In this document: positions 1 to 10,323 of the stretch, one piece after another
Numbering within the stretch: the stretch's first letter is position 1
Layout: each line of letters begins with the position of its first letter
From: Candidatus Geothermincola primus
GTDB lineage: Bacteria; Actinomycetota; Geothermincolia; Geothermincolales; Geothermincolaceae
Length of the DNA: 45,479 bases
Direction: 5' to 3'
Assembly: GCA_015711725.1 (NCBI GenBank)
Contig: JACVIX010000008.1
Span: forward strand, 1 to 45,479
Made by a program: the position numbers and the translations under genes
The notes under the pieces: generated by a model
Seen by the model: only the letters and a program-made list of their open reading frames with translations
What the model was told of the DNA's origin: nothing
Database searches by the model: none

Positions 1-87
1 CGAATCCCTCGATCCTCTAACCAACCCGCCAAGGTTCGCGCGGTATTTACCGATTCCTTCTTATATATATTGGGGAGAATTCCCACA

Positions 88-876
88 TTACGCATCTAAT
101 TCCCAAGCCTCCTCTATTATTTTTCTCCAATTCTCTCTATATTCCCCACCTCTCCCTCTGAAAAGAAGGAGAAAATATTCCAAATTACCGTCCGAACCCC
201 GAGGAAACGCTGGCGCGAATTCCGCAACCCGATACCCCAACTTCTCGCAGGTCGACATCACTTCTCCCACCACTTCGAAATGAACATGAATATCCCTAAC
301 TATCCCACCCTTGCCCACCTTTCCTCTTCCTGCCTCGAATTGGGGCTTGATCAAGGCGATTACCTTGGCATTCTCGGGCAATATATCCCGTAAGGGTTCC
401 AATATAAGTTTTATGGAGATGAAGGAGACGTCGATGGTAACTAGGTCTGGAGTGAAGGGCAACATCTCCTTCTTTAGATACCTGGCGTTCAGTCCCTCCA
501 GTACGAAGACCCGACGATCGTTTCTCAACCTCCAGTGTAAAAGACCCTTCCCTACGTCTAGAGCCACGACTCGTTCCACCCCTCTCTGCAGGAGGCAGTC
601 CGTGAACCCCCCAGTGGAAGAACCGATGTCCAGAACGCTTAAGCCTTTCACGGAAATATCCGCTCTCTCCAAGAACCCATCAAGTTTCAAGCCTCCCCTG
701 GAAACGAACTTGGGAGGATGAGAGATATTTACCTGAGTGCTTTCGTTAACTCGCAGGCTGGGTTTAATATTGCCTCCCCTACCCTGGACGACTACCTCCC
801 CAGCCATAATTGCTCTCTTTGCCTGCTCGCGGGTGGAGAAATATCCCTTTTCGACAAGGAACTGATCTAACCTCAT
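88..876 (-). CDS. tlyA: TlyA family rRNA (cytidine-2'-O)-methyltransferase
   Basis: N-terminal S4-like MRLDQFLVEKGYFSTREQAKRAI, then SRGGLKLDGFL, VLDIGSSTGGFTDCLLQ and LIKPQFEAGR motifs typical of TlyA. Confidence 0.95.
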   Translation of the reverse strand: MRLDQFLVEKGYFSTREQAKRAIMAGEVVVQGRGGNIKPSLRVNESTQVNISHPPKFVSRGGLKLDGFLERADISVKGLSVLDIGSSTGGFTDCLLQRGVERVVALDVGKGLLHWRLRNDRRVFVLEGLNARYLKKEMLPFTPDLVTIDVSFISIKLILEPLRDILPENAKVIALIKPQFEAGRGKVGKGGIVRDIHVHFEVVGEVMSTCEKLGYRVAEFAPAFPRGSDGNLEYFLLLFRGRGGEYRENWRKIIEEAWELDA

Positions 877-911
877 ACTTTATTTCTAGGTATTTCTAAG
901 CCTCTTGGTTA

Positions 912-2801
912 TTACGCGATATGGGATGTTGAAAGAAGCCGCAAGACACTGGCTGAAATATTTTCGCTGTTTATCCCCAGTTCAGAATGGAGCTCCTTTA
1001 TTTTACCCTGTTCGATAAAGGAATCGGGCAGCCCATATTTGATAAGTTTGCAGCACAACCCTTGCTCTAGCAAGAAGTTGCCAACTTCTTCCCCAAACCC
1101 CCCCATTAATGCGTTATCTTCGATAGTAACCCATATGTCATGATTCCTGGAAAGTATCATTAATGTCTCGCGGTCCAGAGGTTTGACGAATCGCGCGTTC
1201 ACCACGGTGGGAACAATCCCCGCCCTCTCTTTGATAATCTTCCCAGCTTGAATCGCGTATTCCACCATGGGACCTACTCCTATCAAGCATAACTTCGAAC
1301 CCTCCTCGATTATCTGCGACTTGCCCGGGGGAATTTTTCTTGGGAGATCATCAACCCATTGTGAACTTCCTGCTCCTCGAGGATATCTGATAGCCACGGG
1401 TGAATTCAACTCTAGCGCGTACCAGAGCATATCCCTCAACTCCTCCTGGTTTCGAGGAGCCATGATTGTCATGTTGGGTATGGGCCTAAGGTAAGAGAGG
1501 TCAAAAGAGCCATGATGAGTGGGCCCATCCTCCCCAACTAAACCCGCGCGGTCGATAGCGAAGATGATTGGCAAATTCTGCAGACACACTTCCTGGACGA
1601 TCTGATCATATGCTCTCTGTAAAAACGTCGAATAAATGCATACCACGGGTCTGAGCCCATTCAAGGCTAATCCCGCGGCCAAGGTTACAGCATGTTGCTC
1701 CGCTATACCCACATCAAAGAAACGGTGTGGAAATTCTTTGGAGAAATCATTTAAGCCAGTCCCTAGGGACATAGCCGCGGTAATGGCCACTACCCTCCGA
1801 TCCCTCTTCGCAATGTTGCTGATAGTTCTACCAAAAACCTCAGTGAAGGTGGGTGTTTTCTTCTGGTTCGTTTTCCCGGTGGTGATAGCGAAAGGAGGCG
1901 TTCCGTGAAAAGTTTCGGGTCGTACCTCGGCATGCTGGTAACCCTTACCTTTGGTGGTTACCACATGGAGTAAAACCGGCCCATCGTAACCCTTAGCGAG
2001 CTGTAGGTCGTTTTCTAGAGCGTCGATATTATGCCCATCGATAGGACCGACGTATTTTATGCCCAATTCCTCGAAGATGAACTCCGGTATGAGGAAATTC
2101 TTAACCCGCTCCTTGAGATTATGGATTAACTGACTGGTCCTGTCTCCCACCATAGGAAAGCCCTCAATTATGCTCTTTATGTCCTTTTTCAGATGTACAT
2201 AAGCTGGATTCAGGCGTAGTTGACTCAGATGTACCGACAATGCCCCCACATTCTTAGAGATGGACATGCCGTTGTCATTAAGCACTAGAATAACATGAGC
2301 TCCCATTTGGCCCATTTGATTGAGGGCTTCGTAAGCCAATCCCCCGGTAAGAGCTCCATCCCCCACCACCGCTACCACTTGGAAATCTTGGCTGAGATAT
2401 TCCCTAGCGAGAGCAAAGGCTAAGGCGTAACTTATGGAAGTGCTGGCGTGCCCTGCATCGACAACGTCGTGTTCGCTCTCCGACCTTCTAGTAAAACCGC
2501 AGATACCATCCCTTGTCCGGAGGCTATCGAAGCTCTTGTTTCTTCCCGTGATGATCTTATGGGCATAAGCCTGATGGCTCACATCCCAAATTATCTTATC
2601 TCGGGGGCTATCAAAAACCCTATGAAGGGCAATAGCCAATTCTACTGCGCCTAGGCTAGAGGCGAGATGCCCTCCTCGTCTGGCGGTGACCTCAATTATG
2701 CGTTGCCTGATCTCTTGGGAGAGTAGGTGTAGCTCTTCCCGGGAGAGATTTTTTAAATCAGCCGGGCCGGATATTTTATCTAGAATTCGAGATCTATCCA
2801 T
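912..2801 (-). CDS. dxs: 1-deoxy-D-xylulose-5-phosphate synthase
   Basis: Full-length 629 aa with VVGDGALTGGLAYEALN, YVGPIDGHN, DVGIAEQHAVTLAAGLA and GEDGPTHHGSFDLSYLR motifs. Confidence 0.97.
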   Translation of the reverse strand: MDRSRILDKISGPADLKNLSREELHLLSQEIRQRIIEVTARRGGHLASSLGAVELAIALHRVFDSPRDKIIWDVSHQAYAHKIITGRNKSFDSLRTRDGICGFTRRSESEHDVVDAGHASTSISYALAFALAREYLSQDFQVVAVVGDGALTGGLAYEALNQMGQMGAHVILVLNDNGMSISKNVGALSVHLSQLRLNPAYVHLKKDIKSIIEGFPMVGDRTSQLIHNLKERVKNFLIPEFIFEELGIKYVGPIDGHNIDALENDLQLAKGYDGPVLLHVVTTKGKGYQHAEVRPETFHGTPPFAITTGKTNQKKTPTFTEVFGRTISNIAKRDRRVVAITAAMSLGTGLNDFSKEFPHRFFDVGIAEQHAVTLAAGLALNGLRPVVCIYSTFLQRAYDQIVQEVCLQNLPIIFAIDRAGLVGEDGPTHHGSFDLSYLRPIPNMTIMAPRNQEELRDMLWYALELNSPVAIRYPRGAGSSQWVDDLPRKIPPGKSQIIEEGSKLCLIGVGPMVEYAIQAGKIIKERAGIVPTVVNARFVKPLDRETLMILSRNHDIWVTIEDNALMGGFGEEVGNFLLEQGLCCKLIKYGLPDSFIEQGKIKELHSELGINSENISASVLRLLSTSHIA

Positions 2802-2815
2802 GGGAAATTTCCTAT

Positions 2816-2986
2816 CTACTCACTGAGAAGATCCTGACAACGCTCCACCTGAAATAGGGCTTTCTCGATTAGCTCGATCCTCTCATCTTCATCGACGTTT
2901 TCGTCCTTAAGCCGATCCAACAGCCATCTCAGCCTTTTCAATGCGAGTGTCAAATCATCATTTTTTCCGTCAAATTCCTCATACAT
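2816..2986 (-). CDS. xseB: Exodeoxyribonuclease VII small subunit-like protein (56 aa, not in the ORF track)
   Basis: My translation of the minus strand: MYEEFDGKNDDLTLALKRLRWLLDRLKDENVDEDERIELIEKALFQVERCQDLLSE; XseB-like helical pattern directly upstream of dxs, a common xseB-(ispA)-dxs-tlyA order. Confidence 0.6.
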   Translation of the reverse strand: MYEEFDGKNDDLTLALKRLRWLLDRLKDENVDEDERIELIEKALFQVERCQDLLSE

Positions 2987-3220
2987 CTAACGAATATTCC
3001 TTCGTTACATCCTTATTTCGGCAAAATCTCGCTTTCTATAATCCTACTGCAAATCTCCGATCATTAACAATTCAATTATAAAAGAAGTTGCCATAGAGCT
3101 AAAACCATCTTAATGGGGTGCACTTTTATTTATCATCAGTTTTTAATAATATAGAAAATACTATTCGGCAGTTTCCAGAACTATTAGGATTATCCCGAAC
3201 TTTTTAGGAGAATCCCGAAC

Positions 3221-4600
3221 GTGCCAAGGCGTAAGAATTTGGTTCCCAGCCTTCTCATAATATTTAGTTTAGCTAGTTATCTCTTTATGGCTATCTTAGC
3301 CCTCTCCCCTTTCCCCGTGATCGGTAAGATCTCTCCATTGCAGCCAGCGTTGCAAAAAAACGATTTCACCAGAAGTCTTTTAGGCGTTTTTCAGCTTAAT
3401 ACCAGGAATTATGCAAAATTGGTCTCCATGGGAATAGCAACCATGGCGGTTATATGGATCCTATATTTTATCCTTATTTATCAGATAACCAGAAAAGGCC
3501 TGCGCCTCCGTCTCCGAAGCCTTGTTCTTATCGCGGGGGCATGTTGCCTTTTCGTCACGCTGTCACCGCCAATTCTTTCTCGGGATATCTTTTCCATGAT
3601 CTTTTACGGGAAAATTGGGAGCTTTTATGACCTCAATCCCTACTTGGTGAAGCCCCAATATTTTATCAGCGATCCCATGTTGGCTTTAATCTCCACAAAC
3701 TGGAAAAACACCGGAATGGTCTATGGCCCCCTCGCGGGAATGATCTGCAGTTTCTCTTTTATGCTTTGGGGCCATAATATCGTGGCCAACGTCATCTTTT
3801 TAAAATCGTTGATGACCATAGCGCACTTATTCAATATATACCTTATTTACAAGATTAAGAATATCGGAGAAGAAAACAATCCTAATCCAGGATTAGCTAT
3901 TTATGCCCTCAACCCCCTGGTCATACTGCATTCTGCCGGAGGAGGCCATTTCGACGTGCTCATGATGACCTTGGTGCTTCTGGCACTTCTTCGCTACGAA
4001 CAAAAGAGGGACTGGGACTCGTTTGCATTGCTGATTCTCGCCTCAACCCTTAAATACGTTACCATTCTGCCCGCATTCACGCTAGTGATTTTTCAGCTAA
4101 GAAAGAGATATGCCCTTAGGGATAAGGTTAATTTGATTATCGCTTATTTTGTCATAGCTCTTATCGTCATCGTCGCTCTTTATTATCCGTACTTCAGCAG
4201 TACCACAATATTCAAGCCTCTTTTCGCCAATATGAAATTGGTAAACGTGGTAAGCGTGGGTTTTGTAATAAGAAAAACGTTGCAATATCTCCTCATGCTG
4301 CTGTTAGTTCACTCTGGTATTGCTTCCGACATTTCAAATATAGCGACTGCCGTTGTGCTCATCTCCGCCTTTATTCTTCTCATATATTACATTTTGAAGG
4401 ATAACGATAAGGACGAGGAGATGGGCAAGATATGGCTGCTCTCCCTTACCTCTTTGCTCTTCACCTTGAGTTATTTGCTACCCTGGTATTTTATTTGGAT
4501 AATTGCTTTAATTCCCTTTAGGAAATGGGATCGCTATAACTGGCTTTTATTTGGCCTCACTGTTATCGGGTTTGCGCTTGCCGCGGATATATGGCTGTGA
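3221..4600 (+). CDS. Multi-spanning membrane glycosyltransferase (GT-C/GT87, MptB-like mannosyltransferase)
   Basis: About 12 hydrophobic segments; SRDIFSMIFYGKIGSFYDLNPYLVKPQYFISDP...VYGPL resembles polyprenol-phosphate-mannose dependent transferases; GTG start. Confidence 0.65.
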   Translation: MPRRKNLVPSLLIIFSLASYLFMAILALSPFPVIGKISPLQPALQKNDFTRSLLGVFQLNTRNYAKLVSMGIATMAVIWILYFILIYQITRKGLRLRLRSLVLIAGACCLFVTLSPPILSRDIFSMIFYGKIGSFYDLNPYLVKPQYFISDPMLALISTNWKNTGMVYGPLAGMICSFSFMLWGHNIVANVIFLKSLMTIAHLFNIYLIYKIKNIGEENNPNPGLAIYALNPLVILHSAGGGHFDVLMMTLVLLALLRYEQKRDWDSFALLILASTLKYVTILPAFTLVIFQLRKRYALRDKVNLIIAYFVIALIVIVALYYPYFSSTTIFKPLFANMKLVNVVSVGFVIRKTLQYLLMLLLVHSGIASDISNIATAVVLISAFILLIYYILKDNDKDEEMGKIWLLSLTSLLFTLSYLLPWYFIWIIALIPFRKWDRYNWLLFGLTVIGFALAADIWL

Positions 4601-4711
4601 GAAGGTATTTGACAAACTTTTGTTTAATCAATTGTTGAAAATAATTTCTCTGCCCGTCGAAGATCGGAGCCGGTTTCCGCAAAATGTGACAGAAGGGTTA
4701 GATCGCTGCCT

Positions 4712-5983
4712 ATGGAAGAAAGGATGGATGCCCAGCCGCTTTCCGTCTCAGAGGAGATATTGATCTTTGAGGACGGCAAGGATCATGCCGTATCTTCAAG
4801 CCATCGTAGGAAAGAGATGAATATGATGGCTCATGTACGGAGGATTTCCGAGGTCATTGGAAGTAGGCCCTCCGCTAGCTCTTCGGAAATCGCGGCGGCG
4901 AGATACGTCAAGAGGGAATTTCAACGACTGGGCTTGGATCCCCAGGAACAGAATTTCATATCCCGCAGACATGCTGAACCCTCGCTACTCTTCTCGTATC
5001 TTCTTGTAATAATAGCTGTGGTTCTTCTGCCTAGACATCCCTTGATTTTCTTTGTGGTTTTCTTGATGGGCTTCCTTCTATGCCTTCTTGAATATATGGG
5101 TAGAAGGCCATTGGGATTCTTCCAGTGGAGATATAAGTCGAAAAATATAGTGCTCAAGATATCACCCTTTAAATCGGTTGATAAGAAGGTCGTCTTACTG
5201 AGTCATTTAGACACTCCTAAAGTGGCGTTTTATCACAGGGGTATTCCGGAGCGGATATTCGGCGTATTCGTTCTGGCCAACTTTATATCTCTTTGCTTGC
5301 TCTTTATGGAGATGATCACCCTTATTGCTGCCATCATCTTGAGAGTTGAAAAATCTATCATTGACGCCCTATGGTATATTGCTATTCTTTTAACTGTCCC
5401 ATCTTTCTTCCCCTTTTTGTTTATTTTAATAAAATTTATAATGCGTAAATACTCAATTGGGGCCAATGACGACACCTCGGGATTGGCGATACTATTGAAT
5501 CTCGCCGCACACTATTCCAAGAGGTCCTTGATCAACACCGAACTTTGGCTTGTAGCTCTGGGGAGCGAGGAAGCTGGCTCTATTGGGCTGAAAAGATTCC
5601 TGAGAAAATACGGCGATGACTTGAAGGGGGCATTCTTCATCTACATCGATGCCGTGGGGATGGGTTCTCCGATCTATTACCGTTATGAGGGAATGATCCT
5701 ACCCTTCCGAGCGAACAAAAAACTGACCAAGTTAGCGGAAAAGGTTAAAACATTACATGCCCAGTTGCAAGCATCAGCGGTTCGTAGAAGATATTCACTT
5801 ACCTCATCTTACTGGTTAGTTTCCAGAGGAAAGCGGGCTATAACCATCAGCTCAAAAGGGAAGAGCTCTGGAACACACATCATAGGGACTGATGATTATC
5901 AAAGCTTGGACCCCAAAGGCTTACGGAAGGCCTATGAATTTACCCGATACCTGGTGGAAAATATAGATCGCATGGACATTTAA
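4712..5983 (+). CDS. M28 family metallopeptidase-like membrane protein
   Basis: VVLLSHLDTPK, GANDDTSGLAILLNLA, LGSEEAGSIGLKRFL and IYIDAVGMGSP match M28 metal-binding motifs; several internal TM segments; true start may be downstream. Confidence 0.7.
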   Translation: MEERMDAQPLSVSEEILIFEDGKDHAVSSSHRRKEMNMMAHVRRISEVIGSRPSASSSEIAAARYVKREFQRLGLDPQEQNFISRRHAEPSLLFSYLLVIIAVVLLPRHPLIFFVVFLMGFLLCLLEYMGRRPLGFFQWRYKSKNIVLKISPFKSVDKKVVLLSHLDTPKVAFYHRGIPERIFGVFVLANFISLCLLFMEMITLIAAIILRVEKSIIDALWYIAILLTVPSFFPFLFILIKFIMRKYSIGANDDTSGLAILLNLAAHYSKRSLINTELWLVALGSEEAGSIGLKRFLRKYGDDLKGAFFIYIDAVGMGSPIYYRYEGMILPFRANKKLTKLAEKVKTLHAQLQASAVRRRYSLTSSYWLVSRGKRAITISSKGKSSGTHIIGTDDYQSLDPKGLRKAYEFTRYLVENIDRMDI

Positions 5984-6023
5984 CCCATTGTCAATTCTAT
6001 ATATTTTCTCACTCGCCTAAGCG

Positions 6024-6569
6024 TCAGCCAACGGCATAGGAGCGGGTCTTCAGTCTTATTAATTTTCCCCTAACCCTTATTCCGCAACGCTTTCCCAGCA
6101 AACCTATACAGCAAAATAACGCTAATACATAAAGAATAGCGAGGGAATTCCGTAAGTTAACGGGTTGGTAGGCAAAGCCGATGTAGATAGTCAATGGCTT
6201 ACCGATAATGGCATTGACAATATTTTGGGTCGCAAGATTGGATAATGCATAACAAAGGAAAGACAAAGACCCCCAAAGGATGGCTCGCTCGGGACTGAAC
6301 CTCCCAAAAAGCAAGGGGGGGAGGAGCACCAGGAATATCCCTGTGGCGGTTAAGGCCACTAGAAACGCCATAGAAGAAGCACCATATACCTGTTTTTCGA
6401 AGTGGTTACTTAAAAATGGTGTGAAGAGATATCGATCGAGAAAAAAAAGGAGAAAGTAATAGAAGCTAATAGAAGCGCAACCTCTCAAATAATTTTTCGT
6501 GGTAGCGTGCTTCCTCCCCCCCTCGCCCTTAATTCCCGATCTCTTGTGTTTCGCTATACTTTTGTTCAT
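6024..6569 (-). CDS. Hypothetical integral membrane protein (about 4 TM)
   Basis: Hydrophobic segments; start overlaps the yjbQ-like stop by 4 bp (translational coupling). Confidence 0.55.
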   Translation of the reverse strand: MNKSIAKHKRSGIKGEGGRKHATTKNYLRGCASISFYYFLLFFLDRYLFTPFLSNHFEKQVYGASSMAFLVALTATGIFLVLLPPLLFGRFSPERAILWGSLSFLCYALSNLATQNIVNAIIGKPLTIYIGFAYQPVNLRNSLAILYVLALFCCIGLLGKRCGIRVRGKLIRLKTRSYAVG

Positions 6570-6985
6570 TCACCAATAATCTGGAGGATAACTTCTCTCT
6601 GTCTGGGGCGATTGTCGAAATCGACGAAAACGATCTGTTGCCATGTTCCCAGCAGGAGTTCTTTTCCCCTGAAGGGCACTGTAAGGGATGCTCCCAACAA
6701 TGAGGCCCTTATGTGGGCGTGACCATTGCCATCGTGCCATCTGCGATCATGCTGATAATTAAGTCTCCTGGGAGCCCAACGCTCCCAGGCCTCCTGAAAG
6801 TCTTTCACCAATCCTGGCTCATATTCTATGGTGGTAAGCCCCCCCGTTGCTCCAGGAACGAAAATGACCACTGCCCCATCGGATATCTTTGTTTCTTTAA
6901 TCTTCTTTTGAACCCAATCGGTGATTTCTATAATGTCACAATCCCCTCTAGTGCTGAAACGAATGTTTGTGGTCTCTACTGCCAT
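6566..6985 (-). CDS. YjbQ/UPF0047 family protein (secondary thiamine-phosphate synthase-like)
   Basis: GATGGLTTIEYEPGLVKDFQEA, HDRRWHDGNGHAHIRASLLGASLTVPF and LGTWQQIVFVDFDNRPRQREV are hallmark motifs. Confidence 0.93.
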   Translation of the reverse strand: MAVETTNIRFSTRGDCDIIEITDWVQKKIKETKISDGAVVIFVPGATGGLTTIEYEPGLVKDFQEAWERWAPRRLNYQHDRRWHDGNGHAHIRASLLGASLTVPFRGKELLLGTWQQIVFVDFDNRPRQREVILQIIGE

Positions 6986-7000
6986 CTCTCCCCCAAAATT

Positions 7001-7432
7001 TTACAATTTATAAACATCCTCTCCCTGCATCACGACGAATCCGGCTCGCTGAATCGCTTCTATCCCTTTTTCCAGATCTTCTATCCGGAAGACCACGATA
7101 GCGCTTTCGCCACTTTTTTCCACAAAGCAATAGAGATACTCTATGTTCATGCGTTCTTGATATAGCGATTGGAGAACCTGGGCTAGGCCTCCTGGCTTAT
7201 CGGGCACTTCCACGGCTATAACCTCCGTTTCGCTTACCGTAAAGCCTTCGTTGGAAAGGGCCCGTGTGGCTTCATCTGGCTGGTTTACGATCAGCCGTAA
7301 AACCCCATAGTCAGCCGTCTCGGCGATAGAAAGAGCCCTTATATTTACATTGTGTCTGGCTAGGCAATCGCATACTTCGTACAAACGGCCCGACTTGTTT
7401 TCTAAGAATACCGATATCTGTTTAACCTTCAT
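7001..7432 (-). CDS. Tandem ACT domain protein
   Basis: VKQISVFLENKSGRLYEVCDCLARHNVNIRALSIAETADYGVLRLIV followed by a second ACT (VEVPDKPGGLAQVLQSLYQERMNIEYLYCF). Confidence 0.92.
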   Translation of the reverse strand: MKVKQISVFLENKSGRLYEVCDCLARHNVNIRALSIAETADYGVLRLIVNQPDEATRALSNEGFTVSETEVIAVEVPDKPGGLAQVLQSLYQERMNIEYLYCFVEKSGESAIVVFRIEDLEKGIEAIQRAGFVVMQGEDVYKL

Positions 7433-7448
7433 CGCCTTCTCACCCCAT

Positions 7449-8747
7449 CTATATTTTCCTTTTGTCTATAACCCTTAAGGCCTTCCCCTCACTCCTCTGG
7501 ATGGATTTGGGTTCCATCAGCCTGACCTTCACGGATACGCCTAAGTAGCTCTGTACCTCATCCTGTATGCGACGTTCCAACTCCTCCAACTTTTTAATTT
7601 CGTCCGAAAAGACATCCGGGGTTACCTCCACCTGGACTTCCAGTATATCCAGGCTTCCCACCCTATCCACCACTATCTGATAATGTGGCGTCAACCCGGG
7701 TATCTGCATGATTACCATCTCTATCTGGGATGGGAAAACGTTGACCCCTCTGATTATTAGCATGTCGTCCGTCCTTCCGGTAACCCTGCCCATGCGCACA
7801 TGTGTCCTACCACATGGACATGGGGAAATGTCCAGGTGAGTGATATCGCGAGTTCTGTATCTTAAAAGAGAGAGGGCCTCTTTATTTATATTGGTCAATA
7901 CCAATTCTCCCTCTTGTCCGGGAGGCAACGTCCTTCCGGTCGTGGGGTCGATTATCTCGGGAATAAACGAATCTTCGAAGATATGGGCGCCCGCTTTTTC
8001 TTGGCATTCGATGGAAACCCCAGGTCCGATTATCTCGGATAACCCATAGATATCTATTGCGGAAAGGTTCAGTCTCTCTTCTATCTCCTTTCTCATCTCC
8101 TCCGACCAGGGTTCCGCCCCGAAAATACCAGATTTCAACCTGGTATCTTTTGGGGATATCTGCATCTCCTCCATAACCTCGGCGATATTGAGGGCGTAAG
8201 AGGGGGTGCAGCACAGAATGGTGGTGCCAAAATCCACCATCAACCTTACCTGCCTCTTGGTGTTCCCCCCCGACATGGGTACCACCGTGGCGCCCAGCAA
8301 TTCCGCCCCATAGTGTAGGCCTAAGCCGCCGGTGAAAAGCCCATATCCATATGCAACCTGAACGACGTCATCCGGGGTGCCCATGGCCGCCACGATTGTT
8401 CTCGCCACCAGGTCAGCCCATACCTGGATATCCTTAGCGGTATATCCCACCACCGTGGGTTTTCCGGTGGTGCCCGATGAGGCATGTATTCTTATTATTT
8501 CTCGCATGGGCACTGCGAAGAGCCCGAAGGGATAATTGTCTCTTAGATCGTCCTTGGTGGTGAAAGGGAGCTTTTCCAAGTCGCTTAGTTCCTTAATATC
8601 TCCAGGCTCGCAACCTGCTTCCTTCAGCTTCTTCCGGTAAAAGGGAACGTTATCATAAAGATTGGCCACCGTGGTTTTCAACCTTGAGAGCTTGAGCGCT
8701 TCCAATTCCTCTCTATCCAGGACTTCCACGGGATTGAAATATTGCAT
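7449..8747 (-). CDS. paaK: Phenylacetate-CoA ligase family protein
   Basis: [37 protein letters not shown] and [11 protein letters not shown] motifs. Confidence 0.93.
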   Translation of the reverse strand: MQYFNPVEVLDREELEALKLSRLKTTVANLYDNVPFYRKKLKEAGCEPGDIKELSDLEKLPFTTKDDLRDNYPFGLFAVPMREIIRIHASSGTTGKPTVVGYTAKDIQVWADLVARTIVAAMGTPDDVVQVAYGYGLFTGGLGLHYGAELLGATVVPMSGGNTKRQVRLMVDFGTTILCCTPSYALNIAEVMEEMQISPKDTRLKSGIFGAEPWSEEMRKEIEERLNLSAIDIYGLSEIIGPGVSIECQEKAGAHIFEDSFIPEIIDPTTGRTLPPGQEGELVLTNINKEALSLLRYRTRDITHLDISPCPCGRTHVRMGRVTGRTDDMLIIRGVNVFPSQIEMVIMQIPGLTPHYQIVVDRVGSLDILEVQVEVTPDVFSDEIKKLEELERRIQDEVQSYLGVSVKVRLMEPKSIQRSEGKALRVIDKRKI

Positions 8748-8940
8748 GAGTTCACCTCCTCGTGAAGCTTCATCCAGAATAATCTATATTTTAACACAAA
8801 GTAACAGTTCGCAATCTCAGAAATGCGGTCAGATTTAACTAAAAGGGGAATGGCCACCATTATATCTTTTCCCTCACAATATAGAAAATTAGGTTTCACT
8901 CAAACCCTCAAATTCATTGGGTTCATTAGATTGATAATCC

Positions 8941-10323
8941 TTATCCCAATCTGCGGTTAAGGACGGTCCCCATGGCGAGGAAGAAGAGCCCGAAGAGAAG
9001 AAGAACTCCTGAATACTTAAATATTATTAGGGCTGGGTCCCCTCTGAGCATCGCCCCACTTAATGCTTCGATGCCCCAGGTGAAGGAGAAACACTTGGCA
9101 AGTATCTGCATAAAGACTGGCATCTGGCTCAAAGGATAGACTGCCCCCGAGATAAAAAAGATAGGAAGGGCTATCAGGACGGAGATAACGATGGCGCTAG
9201 TAACCTCCCTTGTAAAAGCAGCTATCACAATCCCTATGCCTATCGACGAGAAGGACATAACCGCTATCACCGGTAGAGAGAAGAGAATACCGGATGCGGG
9301 TATATCGAAAATTAAGCCAACTATTACGCACATCGTCATAGCTTGGAGGAAGATGATGGTCAGTGATACCAGGGATTTGGAGACAACTAACGCCGTCGAT
9401 CTTAATCTGGTTAAGCGAAGGCGCCTGCGCATTCCCTCTTCTTCCTCCATTACCATAAGGATGGAAGCGCAAAGGATACCTGTCCATAAGGTTGAAAGTC
9501 CTATCAGGGTGGGCACCATGGTCTCTTTCAGGCTCAATTCCCTTCCTGCTAAGCCGCTGACGGCCACCTCGAGGGGCATGGCAGTGGCTTTCAGATAGTC
9601 GGCTGCCTCCCCAATATCCTGGATCACCGATGAAGCCAGCTCCCTGGCTCTCAACAGCTTTTGGGTTAAATCAGGCTGGTCGTGCAGGACCTCGATGATG
9701 GCGTCGATATCCTGAACCACATCCCTCAATCCTATTACCTGATGACCAAAGAAGTCCCCGCCATCGATGAGCACGCTTAACCCCTCCACCACCATCCTCA
9801 CTTTGTTTTCCGCTATAGCTCTATCAATTACGGAAAGGGCTCCTCGTATATTGGTCTCTGTGGCCACCGCTTTTACCAGGTTGGACTGGTCCAATATTAG
9901 ATGAGCGGTGGCGGTTTCGTTCAACATCTTCAATTGATGGACAAACCCAGCTGGAATTATTAGTATGGCGTCTACCCTCCCTTTCCTCAAGGCTTCCGTG
10001 GCGGCAGCCTCTTCCTCAAAATTTTTTATCTCGATGGTCTCCCCAAAAAATCTCTGGATAAGTTCTGCAGAGGCATAAGGCTCTCCCTGAATCCACACTG
10101 ACTCGCCTATTCCATCCCCGGTTCCTTCTTCTCCAGATAGAACGCTTCCCGAAGGCTCATCGTAATTTATCAGCCCTAGCCTAATGGGTTGATTGGTCCG
10201 AGAAAAAGTCAAGGCAATAACCGCCATGAAGACAAACGGATACAAAATCAAAACCGTTAAAAGGAGGCGATTGCGGCCTATTATCTTTAGATCTTTAATA
10301 AAGATCTCTTTCCACCCTTTCAT
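8941..10323 (-). CDS. ABC-2 type transporter permease
   Basis: N-terminal TM plus large extracytoplasmic loop and 5 C-terminal TMs; stop overlap with the upstream ATPase gene. Confidence 0.88.
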   Translation of the reverse strand: MKGWKEIFIKDLKIIGRNRLLLTVLILYPFVFMAVIALTFSRTNQPIRLGLINYDEPSGSVLSGEEGTGDGIGESVWIQGEPYASAELIQRFFGETIEIKNFEEEAAATEALRKGRVDAILIIPAGFVHQLKMLNETATAHLILDQSNLVKAVATETNIRGALSVIDRAIAENKVRMVVEGLSVLIDGGDFFGHQVIGLRDVVQDIDAIIEVLHDQPDLTQKLLRARELASSVIQDIGEAADYLKATAMPLEVAVSGLAGRELSLKETMVPTLIGLSTLWTGILCASILMVMEEEEGMRRRLRLTRLRSTALVVSKSLVSLTIIFLQAMTMCVIVGLIFDIPASGILFSLPVIAVMSFSSIGIGIVIAAFTREVTSAIVISVLIALPIFFISGAVYPLSQMPVFMQILAKCFSFTWGIEALSGAMLRGDPALIIFKYSGVLLLFGLFFLAMGTVLNRRLG

